Shown here: piece by piece, positions 54,673 through 62,061 of the stretch
Numbering within the stretch: the stretch's first letter is position 1
Layout of the letters: the number at the start of each line of letters is the position of its first letter
From: Bacteroides sp. 214
GTDB lineage: Bacteria > Bacteroidota > Bacteroidia > Bacteroidales > Bacteroidaceae
Length of the DNA stretch: 64,000 nt
Assembly: GCF_010501015.1 (NCBI RefSeq)
Contig: NZ_QVML01000004.1
Coordinates: 124,001-188,000 of the forward strand
Reading direction: 5' to 3'
The notes under the pieces: generated by a model
Seen by the model: only the letters and a program-made list of their open reading frames with translations
Database searches by the model: none
Told to the model about the DNA's origin: nothing
Position numbers and translations under genes: made by a program

Positions 54673-54720
54673 TGTGGTGTGAAAAGCCGGTAGAATACCA
54701 ACTCTTCACACCACACTTTT
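54673..54720. terminator. Bidirectional terminator between the DUF58 relic and the protease
   Basis: TGTGGTGTGAA (54673-54683) pairs with TTCACACCACA (54705-54715), with CTTTT after it on + and a T-rich tract on -. It ends the protease transcript and probably ended the MoxR operon before the duplication. Confidence 0.75.
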
Positions 54721-54730
54721 GTTGATGAGT

Positions 54731-56962
54731 CTATTTTTTATATAGTATCTGCTTAACTACTGCTTTCCCGTCAACCACTAAATGAACAAAATACATTCCG
54801 GCTGACAAGCCACTTAAGGATATTTGTGTACGTTCCGATTCACACTCTACTTCTCTTACCATGCCCAGTAACTCATGCCATACCTGAATGGTATATCTCT
54901 TGTTGGCAGTTCCTGCAAGTTGAGATTTGCTGGCAATGCTCTTTGTTTCGGCATTTTCCGATATGGAGACTGTAATAATATCATCTGCCGGATTTGGGTA
55001 GCAACTAAAAGTAATAGGGTCTTCACCCGGTCCGGGAGGAAGAGATGTTCCTTGCCGAACTTCGAGTCGTATTTGCACAGCGCTGCTTGTGCCGCAGCCA
55101 TTTATGGCACGTACCTTGAATATTTGCGTTCCGATGCCTCTTGGTGTTATCTTTACGCAGTTTAGCCCACGAGTTATGTTCACACAACTGCCCGATACCT
55201 CTTCTATATCATACGTAAGATAAGGCATCTCGGTATATCCCTGATCGTCGAAATAGATAAAGTAATAGCGACCGGGAATCTGGTAGTCGTAAGTAATGGA
55301 ATAAGTTACCATGTCGGACGTTGAGTATGGAGTTCCATCCATCCAAGTTACAGGGAGCGAGGGAGTGCCCACCGCAATGTTATTTTTCTCTAACCTGATT
55401 GTTTGTCCAGAGAAGGTTACATCCGCATAGATATCATGCTGCCCAGCGACTTTCTTTCTGAAAACAGCAGTATCTGTTCCTTGACCTGATACTAATTGCA
55501 GGGTAGAAGTGTGAAATACAACATTGCTGCCCCACGTTATTGTTGCACCTGTAGGGAGGTTGCTGATGGTGTAGGTGGCTTGGTCACAGATTTGGTCGGG
55601 GCCGGAGATGGAAAAGTCAGGCTTAACTGTTTCGACTGTATTTACCCCACTGCCTATTGGGTCTAACCAATTGCTTAATCTAGTAGAGTTTGTACCTCCG
55701 CCGGTCCATGATAAGTCAAAGCGTCCATACTCAGCTCGCGGTTGTTCACAATATGATTTAAATGGATTATAATTTTGGTTGCCATGTAACTGTCCCACTA
55801 CTTTATGATCTTGATTTAATATTGGTGACCCAGAGGAACCATGTTCAACAATACCTGAATCAAAGTATACTAACCAATGGCTATTATTAACAAACCAAGT
55901 GCTTTTTTGAAAACTATTATTTTCAAAAGAGATTTTCATTACATCTCCTGCAGGATGGTGAATGCCTGTGCCTGAAGTAGGAGTGTTGTTGCTCTTATCC
56001 CAACCTAAAAACGTGAATTGTTGGTTTAATGCTGGTGTCGTTAATTCTAATAAAGCAAAATCACTAGTTTGCCAAGATGACCTTAAATTTGCCCCATTAA
56101 GAGTGATATAGCTTGTTGAAGTTGTTCCATTGCACATAGCTTTTTTGTATTGAAAACGAAAAGCCCAATTTTGTTCACTACCATCTAGACAGTGATAAGC
56201 AGTAAGGAAGTATGGCTTAAAGTCCTGGCTTGTGTTATTTAATAAAGAACCGGAACACCACGCATCTCCTCCAGATAACAAAATCATTGCGATAGCATCT
56301 GACTCCCTGCTCCAACTTGAGTGACATGTAATATCATTGTGGCAAGAAGATGCATTCCCTATTCCAGGTTCACTAAACATATTTATGTATCCATGTACAA
56401 CGCGAGAAATACTTAATGATGATTTTTCTTTTGAGTTAATAGGTTCGAGGAGTTGGATAATAACCTCATCACCTTTTATTAAATCTGTAAGGAACAACAT
56501 GTCTTTTTCCGTATTTTGCTTTTCTGTGACTGGTCCATATACCATTGATTTGTCTGTGTTATATATGTATAGGCAAGCTCCAGCAGGCAAAAATAGATGG
56601 TCAAAAATAAAGTTCAAAGAATAAGCTCCAGTGGACGATATTGTCATACTCCAAATGTTTGAAATAGCATTTGAACTCCATGTACCATCTGCAAGCGTAT
56701 ATTTTGTGTTGAATGCATGCCCAAATTTTAAAGGCAAAACGCTGCCTTGCCTTTTTTGAATTTCGTCTTCTTTTCTAACTCTCTGAACATCAACAAGAGG
56801 CATTTTTTTTGTCGGTATTGCTGCTTTGTGCTGAATTGTTAAAGCTTCCTTACGAAAGGGGAGGCTGTCAAAATCATTTTTGTTTGTAAAGAAGGAAGAA
56901 GAGACTTGTGCTGATAAATTGGCACAATAAAATAAACTAATTAAAAGAATGGTCTTTTTCAT
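54731..56962 (-). CDS. Trypsin-like serine protease with a T9SS-type C-terminal sorting domain
   Basis: 743 aa. Signal peptide through NLSAQ. A propeptide or beta-rich N-terminal region (about 20-200), then an S1-like protease with His257 (LTAYHC), Asp301 (TSDFALLEL) and Ser379 (GSSGSP) and a Cys pair (CSGS, AYHC), like lysyl endopeptidases. A PKD/Ig-like part (about 430-640) follows, then a T9SS type A sorting domain (PITFSCYPNPADDIITVSI... LSGLSAGMYFVHLVVDG...). It starts on the ATGA of LP138b (56959-56962), so the two are translationally coupled. It is missing from the left unit of the duplication. Substrate unknown. Confidence 0.88.
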   Translation of the reverse strand: MKKTILLISLFYCANLSAQVSSSFFTNKNDFDSLPFRKEALTIQHKAAIPTKKMPLVDVQRVRKEDEIQKRQGSVLPLKFGHAFNTKYTLADGTWSSNAISNIWSMTISSTGAYSLNFIFDHLFLPAGACLYIYNTDKSMVYGPVTEKQNTEKDMLFLTDLIKGDEVIIQLLEPINSKEKSSLSISRVVHGYINMFSEPGIGNASSCHNDITCHSSWSRESDAIAMILLSGGDAWCSGSLLNNTSQDFKPYFLTAYHCLDGSEQNWAFRFQYKKAMCNGTTSTSYITLNGANLRSSWQTSDFALLELTTPALNQQFTFLGWDKSNNTPTSGTGIHHPAGDVMKISFENNSFQKSTWFVNNSHWLVYFDSGIVEHGSSGSPILNQDHKVVGQLHGNQNYNPFKSYCEQPRAEYGRFDLSWTGGGTNSTRLSNWLDPIGSGVNTVETVKPDFSISGPDQICDQATYTISNLPTGATITWGSNVVFHTSTLQLVSGQGTDTAVFRKKVAGQHDIYADVTFSGQTIRLEKNNIAVGTPSLPVTWMDGTPYSTSDMVTYSITYDYQIPGRYYFIYFDDQGYTEMPYLTYDIEEVSGSCVNITRGLNCVKITPRGIGTQIFKVRAINGCGTSSAVQIRLEVRQGTSLPPGPGEDPITFSCYPNPADDIITVSISENAETKSIASKSQLAGTANKRYTIQVWHELLGMVREVECESERTQISLSGLSAGMYFVHLVVDGKAVVKQILYKK

Positions 56963-57375
56963 GGTGTCATCTTTTTATATCGTTTAACAATCGGAAGCGT
57001 GAACTCAATAGCTCCAGATAATAATTTTGTTTCTAATTTATTTCCATAAAATCTGTATTCATAAGTATTTATAGATTCATCGTTAAGTATTGAATAGAAA
57101 CAAAGAAAGTCTGAGCTAATTGTGTAAGAAAATCGTTCAGTTGAGGTTTCCTCACTTGAATATACTTCAATACCCTCTCCATTTGATGAGAACTCAAGAA
57201 TCACTCCATTTCCTACTGCTTTTAAGCTACCTCCATCGGGACCTTCTTCTACTAATTGCCACTTACCAATGATCTTGTTTTCGTAGTCAATATTGCCATT
57301 GCTGTCATCGCACGCCACAACACCCAATACCAGCATGGGTAGCAGCATTAATAATTTAAGCCTTTTGTTTTTCAT
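56959..57375 (-). CDS. Lipocalin-like lipoprotein (LP138b), coupled to the protease
   Basis: 138 aa. Signal MKNKRLKLLMLLPMLVLGVVAC (Cys22), then DDSNGNIDYEN. Body nearly identical to 49133-49549. The TGA overlaps the ATG of the protease (ATGA). A role as an inhibitor, chaperone or partner of the protease is possible from the coupling, but is only inference. Confidence 0.85.
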   Translation of the reverse strand: MKNKRLKLLMLLPMLVLGVVACDDSNGNIDYENKIIGKWQLVEEGPDGGSLKAVGNGVILEFSSNGEGIEVYSSEETSTERFSYTISSDFLCFYSILNDESINTYEYRFYGNKLETKLLSGAIEFTLPIVKRYKKMTP

Positions 57376-57427
57376 GACTTTTTATGTTTTAGTTTATACT
57401 AAGAATATGTTTCAATGTGTAACTTCT

Positions 57428-57817
57428 TTAGTTTGAACGTTTATAAACATAGACTAAGTTACTTAGGTTATATTCCGGTCCTCGTACCTCAAATATTTTG
57501 AGTAATTCATTGCTAATTAAACACTTACAGTAGTAACTGTTATTAAAGACAAGCAAACTAGAGTCAATACTATATTGTCCTTGCAGATAGGTGTCTTCTT
57601 TGGCATTATAAAATAAAAAAGTTGCATCAGAAATAAATTCAATGTAACTACCATTGGGGGTAATGGTTTCCATGTCGTTTATACTTCCTTGTTCTACCAG
57701 ATGCCATTTCCCGAGAATTGTATTTTTGTAATCGTCTTTTTTGCTGTCATCGCACGCCACCATACCCAATACCAACATGGGTAGCAGCATTAATAATTTA
57801 AGTCTTTTAATTTTCAT
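57428..57817 (-). CDS. Lipocalin-like lipoprotein (LP129b), first of the right unit
   Basis: 129 aa. Signal MKIKRLKLLMLLPMLVLGMVAC (Cys22), then DDSKKDD. Body as in LP129a. It heads the right unit, following the promoter at 57896-57927, and is followed by LP138b and the protease. Confidence 0.85.
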   Translation of the reverse strand: MKIKRLKLLMLLPMLVLGMVACDDSKKDDYKNTILGKWHLVEQGSINDMETITPNGSYIEFISDATFLFYNAKEDTYLQGQYSIDSSLLVFNNSYYCKCLISNELLKIFEVRGPEYNLSNLVYVYKRSN

Positions 57818-57855
57818 AACTTTTTATGTTTTAGTTAATACTAAGAATGTGTCCT
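57741..57855 (-). repeat. Conserved leader block (5' UTR plus signal-peptide codons) shared across the array
   Basis: About 115 bp covering the codons for residues 1-26 and about 38 bp upstream (AACTAAAACATAAAAAG before the ATG; TAGTATTAAC further up). Equivalent blocks surround the starts at 49549, 50723, 51671, 52221, 52661, 53956, 54415 and 57375; the starts at 53525 and 53103 share only the signal-peptide part. Bodies after residue ~26 vary far more than this block. Confidence 0.85.
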
Positions 57856-57984
57856 GGTATGTTACAGCTTTTTTGTTTGCAACAATAATATGCTACAAAC
57901 TTAACAATCGTTTTTTGTATTAACGAATAAAATGCAAGAAATATTAACAGATGTGTTGAGAAACATAGAAACTATGGAGCCATA
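57818..57984. repeat. 167-bp promoter/leader repeat of the lipoprotein array, right copy
   Basis: Counterpart of 54416-54582. Beyond 57984 it continues into AGCATTCG, part of the GCCATAAGCATTCG core that is also in repeat island B2 (35607-35620). Confidence 0.9.
57896..57927 (-). promoter_or_regulatory. Promoter of the right lipoprotein unit
   Basis: On the minus strand TTCG (57927-57924), 20 bp, TAAGTTTG (57903-57896), identical to the one at 54494-54525. Confidence 0.6.
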
Positions 57985-58251
57985 AGCATTCGATGTGAAA
58001 AGTTTCTTTGCTATTTTCAAAAAGAAATAAAATTATTTAATTTAATTCCTTTTTGAATTGTATTTATCCTATTTGCTATTATTCTGCTCTTTCTGTTCTT
58101 CCGCTTTTTACTCCTTATCCCAATTTACCCCCTTTCAGAATGCTCTTGAGTGAGGTTACTCTACCTGTAAACTTGAATCTTTCTTGTTCTTCTTCACAAA
58201 AACTCCGAAAATGGACTCATTTTTTCGAAAAACTCACTCCAAAAGCAAGAG
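57985..58251. other. AT-rich spacer without a gene
   Basis: No coding frame of family character. AT-rich with many TTC and TTTT tracts. Toward 58201-58251 the words ACTCC, GGACTCATTTTTTCG and ACTCACTCC appear, which belong to the vocabulary of repeat islands B and C. A 73-aa + frame at 58053-58274 shows no protein-like composition. Confidence 0.6.
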
Positions 58252-58373
58252 AAACTGACTGCAAACTCAAATGAAACTGACTGCATTCTTATGAGAAATA
58301 GGCTCAAAAGGTAAATGCTTATAGAAGAAAGGGTGTTTGCTTATGGCTGAAGACCCAAATGCCATAAGCAAAC
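58252..58373. repeat. 22-nt-phased degenerate tandem repeat island C with inverted core
   Basis: Units at 58252 and 58274 share AAACTGACTGCA; the unit at 58296 has AAATAGGCTC and ends like the first; units at 58318 and 58340 share CTTAT(A/G)G; the next begins CCATAAGCAAAC. All starts are exactly 22 nt apart. GTTTGCTTATGGC (58335-58347) and GCCATAAGCAAAC (58361-58373) form a 13-bp perfect inverted repeat. Confidence 0.75.
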
Positions 58374-58688
58374 AGTAAAAGAAGTACTGGCTCATCTATC
58401 AAGAGTGAATAACTTTGCAGAAACAATGCAAAAGCACACTTTTTAACTCCTTATTCGAGTTGGTGTCAATATAATCATATTAAAATTGTTTTCGAATAAT
58501 TGGCTTTAATGTGCTTCTGTTTTTAGTTTTAGCGTGCCTTTTGGCTGCTATTTATTGAAATAGTTGTCTTTTTGAATTTGGAAAATCGCAATGGCTGCGC
58601 TTTTCTCAGGTTGCGCGGAGCGTGGGCTGTTTTTTGGCAACCATGAGTCGTTTGACGTTTTGACAAATTGTTATTTTGCTATTTCGAT
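58374..58688. other. Spacer without a gene before the GH105 end
   Basis: No coding frame supported. AT-rich to about 58590, then a GC-rich patch (GCAATGGCTGCGCTTTTCTCAGG, TTGCGCGGAGCGTGGGCTG) whose role I cannot assign. No clear terminator for the GH105 gene was found at its 3' end (58689). Confidence 0.5.
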
Positions 58689-60122
58689 TTACTTACCTAT
58701 CGCAATCTTATAACTCTTCTTGTCGGTGGTGACTACATACATTCCCATTGGTAACCCTGTAGTGTCAATGACTTTGCCTGTGGCAATGAACCGCCCGTTG
58801 AGGTCGTACAATTTCAGTGTTTGATTTGTAGCACTTCGCAGGAAATTTCCTTCGTGGCGGATGTCGTTCGCGTTCGGTTCTTTTATTTCACGAATAGAGG
58901 TTGCTTTTCTTTCTTGATACATTTCGTACTCCACGCTTGCCATGATAAACGGACCAACGCCTTTCATATCGTTCGATACCTTTTTCCCGGCATCCGAACC
59001 ATCGAGGTAATAGTCGGCGCTTCCATCTCTACTTTTGCTGCTCGAAGGTCCCAACCCTGCCGAAGAGCAGATGTTGTTTAGTGAAATACTACCGCTACTC
59101 TCGCTGATGAAGTTAGCGATTAATCCCTTGTAGGCTTTAACAGCGCTTTGCTCGTACGTTGCTTCGTCAACCAATCCTAACCGTAATGCTTTAAATAATA
59201 CATACGTAAACATGGACGAGGCGGAAGATTCGAGGTAGTTTTTGTTGCCTTGTTTGGAGGTAAACGTGTTGTCGTAGCGCAGTAATTGATACCAGCAGCC
59301 ACTTTCGTTGTCTTGCCAGCGCTTTACCCCCGCCATTACCTGTGCGAATATCTGCTTGAGTTCCGCTTTGCGCTCATACGTGTCGGGGAGTATTTCGATC
59401 ACATCGACCAATGCCGCGGCGTACCATCCCAATCCGCGTGCCCAAAATTCTTTGGAACATCCAAGGAAAGGCGCTGTTTGGTTTGCCCAGAAGTTGCAAT
59501 TGACTTCGGTAGGAACGGCTGCCCACGCATGGTAATTCAGTTGATAATCGGCATCATAGGTTTTAGAGTGAATCAAAACAAACTGATCTACCACATCGCT
59601 CCATTTATTACCGTTGTTGAACTTCTTTTCGTAGGCAGCGTAATAACGCGCACCCATGAACAAGCCATCGAGCCACATTTGGTGCGGATATACTTTTTTG
59701 TGCCAGAACCCACCGTGCTCATTGCGCGGTTGATGGTCGAGCTGCTTGCGCAACGTGTCCAACGCTACTTTATAGTTAGCCGCTTCCTCTCTTTCGTGCA
59801 CTTTCAGCAAGAACATTCCGGGGTTTACATAGTCGAGGTTGTATGCCGTGAAGCTGAATTTACTGCCAATCTTCCCGTTAGAGTTAACGGTGGCTTTGGC
59901 ATGGTTTAGCGTGTAAGTGTAATATTTATCTTCTTTGTAGAGTTCATGCACTTTCAAGAGTGATTCCATAAACAATCCGGCAGGGTAGTCCCACGTAGTG
60001 ATAGTGCCCCGGCGTGCCATTTCGGAATCTGCCATCCATTTTGAATAAGGTTCGCCGGCGCGGCATAGTGAACCGAAGATACAGGTAAATAGGAGCAAGA
60101 TAATTGGTTTGTAGTGTTTCAT
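58689..60122 (-). CDS. Glycoside hydrolase family 105 (unsaturated rhamnogalacturonyl hydrolase-like) with a sorting-like C-terminus
   Basis: 477 aa from ATG 60122 (MKHYKPIILLLFTCIFGSLC signal; four codons earlier is another ATG, which I reject). (Alpha/alpha)6 barrel with WDYPAGLFMESLLKVHE, HKKVYPHQMWLDGLFMGARYYAAYEK (catalytic Asp152) and FWARGLGWYAAALVDV. Such enzymes remove unsaturated galacturonyl ends left by pectate or rhamnogalacturonan lyases, in the periplasm or outside. The last ~60 residues (QTLKLYDLNGRFIATG... LPMGMYVVTTDKKSYKIAIGK) look like a T9SS type A sorting domain. A consensus promoter precedes it. It suggests that pectic sugars are a target of this neighbourhood. Confidence 0.9.
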   Translation of the reverse strand: MKHYKPIILLLFTCIFGSLCRAGEPYSKWMADSEMARRGTITTWDYPAGLFMESLLKVHELYKEDKYYTYTLNHAKATVNSNGKIGSKFSFTAYNLDYVNPGMFLLKVHEREEAANYKVALDTLRKQLDHQPRNEHGGFWHKKVYPHQMWLDGLFMGARYYAAYEKKFNNGNKWSDVVDQFVLIHSKTYDADYQLNYHAWAAVPTEVNCNFWANQTAPFLGCSKEFWARGLGWYAAALVDVIEILPDTYERKAELKQIFAQVMAGVKRWQDNESGCWYQLLRYDNTFTSKQGNKNYLESSASSMFTYVLFKALRLGLVDEATYEQSAVKAYKGLIANFISESSGSISLNNICSSAGLGPSSSKSRDGSADYYLDGSDAGKKVSNDMKGVGPFIMASVEYEMYQERKATSIREIKEPNANDIRHEGNFLRSATNQTLKLYDLNGRFIATGKVIDTTGLPMGMYVVTTDKKSYKIAIGK

Positions 60123-60153
60123 CGTATTAAACATGTGTGTGTTATTGTTGGCG

Positions 60154-60183
60154 CAAACTTACAGAAAAATTGTCGGTTGCAAA
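60154..60183 (-). promoter_or_regulatory. Consensus promoter for the GH105 gene
   Basis: On the minus strand TTTG (60183-60180), 18 bp, TAAGTTTG (60161-60154). It is 31 bp before the ATG at 60122. Confidence 0.65.
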
Positions 60184-60238
60184 TTGTCTCTACACGTTAA
60201 TCTTATATAACCTAACAGTTTAATTCAACGAAAATCCC

Positions 60239-60283
60239 TATATTTGCCCATTAAGTGAAAGCAATCTTTGCCCATTGAGTGAA
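60239..60283 (+). promoter_or_regulatory. Duplicated promoter-like direct repeat upstream of parA
   Basis: TATATTTG (60239-60246) begins the word TTTGCCCATT(A/G)AGTGAA, which occurs at 60243-60259 and 60267-60283, a 24-bp offset. The first copy has a full TAnnTTTG box, the second AATCTTTG with one mismatch. A long leader of about 140 bp to the parA ATG follows. It could be a tandem promoter, or an operator for ParA/ParB autoregulation. No parS-like palindrome was seen here. Confidence 0.45.
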
Positions 60284-60393
60284 TTAGTTATTAACAAAAC
60301 GCTTGACTTTTCAACAAGATTGGTAAAGAATTTCCTTTGATTGCCCTTGTTTTGAATGATTATTGCTTATTTCGCACGATTTAAAAATAATTT

Positions 60394-61158
60394 ATGGGAA
60401 AGATAATCGCTTTAGCAAATCAGAAAGGTGGAGTAGGAAAAACTACTACAACAATAAATCTGGCAGCTTCGTTGGCTACACTCGAAAAGAAAGTGTTGGT
60501 AGTAGATGCCGATCCACAGGCAAATGCTTCGTCGGGGCTCGGTATTGACATTAAACAAGCCGCAAGTAGTATTTACGAATGCCTTATCAATAGGATAGAC
60601 GTGCGAAAAGCACTGCTCGATACAGACCTTGAGTCGCTCAAGGTAATTCCTTCGCACATTAATTTGGTAGGTGCTGAGATAGAGATGCTGAACCTGCCCA
60701 ATCGCGAGAAGATACTCAAAGAGGTACTCGACCCGCTAAAGGAGGAATTTGACTACATTCTCATAGATTGCTCACCCTCTTTAGGGTTGATTACCGTGAA
60801 CTCGCTTACTGCTGCCGATTCGGTTATCATCCCCGTACAGGCAGAATACTTTGCCCTCGAAGGTATCAGCAAACTACTGAATACGATTAAGATAATCAAA
60901 TCCAAACTCAATCCGCAGTTAGAGATTGAAGGCTTCTTGCTGACAATGTACGATTCGCGTTTGCGCCAAGCCAATCAGATCTTCGACGAAGTAAAGAGAC
61001 ACTTCCAGGAGTTAGTGTTCAATACGGTGATTCAGCGTAATGTGAAGTTGAGCGAAGCACCCAGCTATGGTGTGCCTGCTATTCTTTACGATGCGGAGTC
61101 TAATGGAGCCAAGAACTACATGGCGCTGGCGAAAGAATTAGTAGAACGCAGCAAATAA
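60394..61158 (+). CDS. parA: ParA/Soj-family chromosome-partitioning ATPase
   Basis: 254 aa. Deviant Walker A KGGVGKTTTTINL, Walker A' (VVDADPQANASSGLG), Walker B (ILIDCSPSLGLITVNSL), and the basic C-terminus of Soj proteins. It moves ParB-bound origin DNA. 9 bp before parB; the order parA-parB-DUF5683-MltD is usual in Bacteroidales. Confidence 0.96.
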   Translation: MGKIIALANQKGGVGKTTTTINLAASLATLEKKVLVVDADPQANASSGLGIDIKQAASSIYECLINRIDVRKALLDTDLESLKVIPSHINLVGAEIEMLNLPNREKILKEVLDPLKEEFDYILIDCSPSLGLITVNSLTAADSVIIPVQAEYFALEGISKLLNTIKIIKSKLNPQLEIEGFLLTMYDSRLRQANQIFDEVKRHFQELVFNTVIQRNVKLSEAPSYGVPAILYDAESNGAKNYMALAKELVERSK

Positions 61159-61167
61159 AACAGAGAT

Positions 61168-62061
61168 ATGGTACAGAAACGAAACGCACTGGGAAGAGGT
61201 TTGGACGCATTGCTCTCTATGGACGATGTAAAAACCGAAGGCTCTTCTACAATCAACGAAATAGAGTTAGCGAAGATAAAGGTAAATCCTAAGCAACCTC
61301 GCCATGAGTTTGACGAGACTGCTTTGCAGGAGCTTTCCGATTCTATTGCCGAAATAGGAATCATTCAGCCCATTACTTTACGTAAACTCTCCGAAGACGA
61401 GTACCAAATCATAGCAGGAGAACGTCGCTATCGTGCTTCACTGCGCGCGGGGTTAGTGCGTATTCCTGCCTACATCGTTACTGCCGATGACGAGAAGGTA
61501 ATGGAGATGGCGCTTATTGAGAATATTCAGCGAGAAGACCTGAACTCCATGGAAATAGCCTTGGCGTATCAACACCTGTTGGAGCAATACAATTTGACGC
61601 AAGAGCGCCTGAGCGAACGTGTGGGTAAGAAAAGAACCACCATTGCCAACTACTTGCGATTGCTGAAGCTGCCTGCGCAAATCCAGATGGCGCTTCAAAA
61701 CAAAGAGGTAGATATGGGGCATGCACGCGCATTATTGTCGCTTGGAGATCCTAAAATGCAGATGAAGCTCTTTAATGAAATTCAAACACATCATTATTCG
61801 GTACGCAAGGTCGAGGAGTTGGTAAAGTCGCTCGGCGAAGGAGAGTCCGTTCAGTGTGGCGATAAGAAAATTGCACCGAAGCGCGTAAAACAATCAGTGG
61901 AGTTTGAGCTATTGAAGAAACAACTATCGGGATTCTTTCAAACCAAGGTGCAGTTTACCTGCTCTGACAAAGGAAAAGGAAAGATAAGTATCCCGTTTAA
62001 TAATGAAGAAGAACTGGAACGGATCATGGAACTTTTTGATTCGTTGAAAGAGAATAAATGA
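61168..62061 (+). CDS. parB: ParB/Spo0J-family partitioning protein
   Basis: 297 aa. RNALGRGLDALL at the N-terminus, ParB CTPase domain (KVNPKQPRHEFDETALQELSDSIAEIGIIQPITLR, AGERRYRASLRAGLVRIPAYIV, ENIQREDLNSMEIALAYQHL), HTH (LSERVGKKRTTIANYLRLLKLP) and a C-terminal dimerisation region. Binds parS sites near the origin. It overlaps the next gene by 4 bp (ATGA). Confidence 0.96.
   Translation: MVQKRNALGRGLDALLSMDDVKTEGSSTINEIELAKIKVNPKQPRHEFDETALQELSDSIAEIGIIQPITLRKLSEDEYQIIAGERRYRASLRAGLVRIPAYIVTADDEKVMEMALIENIQREDLNSMEIALAYQHLLEQYNLTQERLSERVGKKRTTIANYLRLLKLPAQIQMALQNKEVDMGHARALLSLGDPKMQMKLFNEIQTHHYSVRKVEELVKSLGEGESVQCGDKKIAPKRVKQSVEFELLKKQLSGFFQTKVQFTCSDKGKGKISIPFNNEEELERIMELFDSLKENK

Noticed and set aside
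49109..57817. Genomic island inserted by an integrase at the DUF58 3' end
   Set aside because: The 91-bp direct repeat looks like att duplication at first sight, but no integrase is present and the leader duplication explains both repeats by tandem duplication.
58053..58274. 73-aa + frame in the spacer before GH105
   Set aside because: Low-complexity composition, no start context or family pattern, and it ends within repeat island C.
59286..59909. 207-aa + strand frame within the GH105 gene
   Set aside because: It runs opposite to a strongly supported GH105 coding frame and shows no family features.
60135..60393. parS site upstream of parA
   Set aside because: No palindrome resembling TGTTTCACGTGAAACA was found in this spacer. 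My search by eye was not exhaustive elsewhere.
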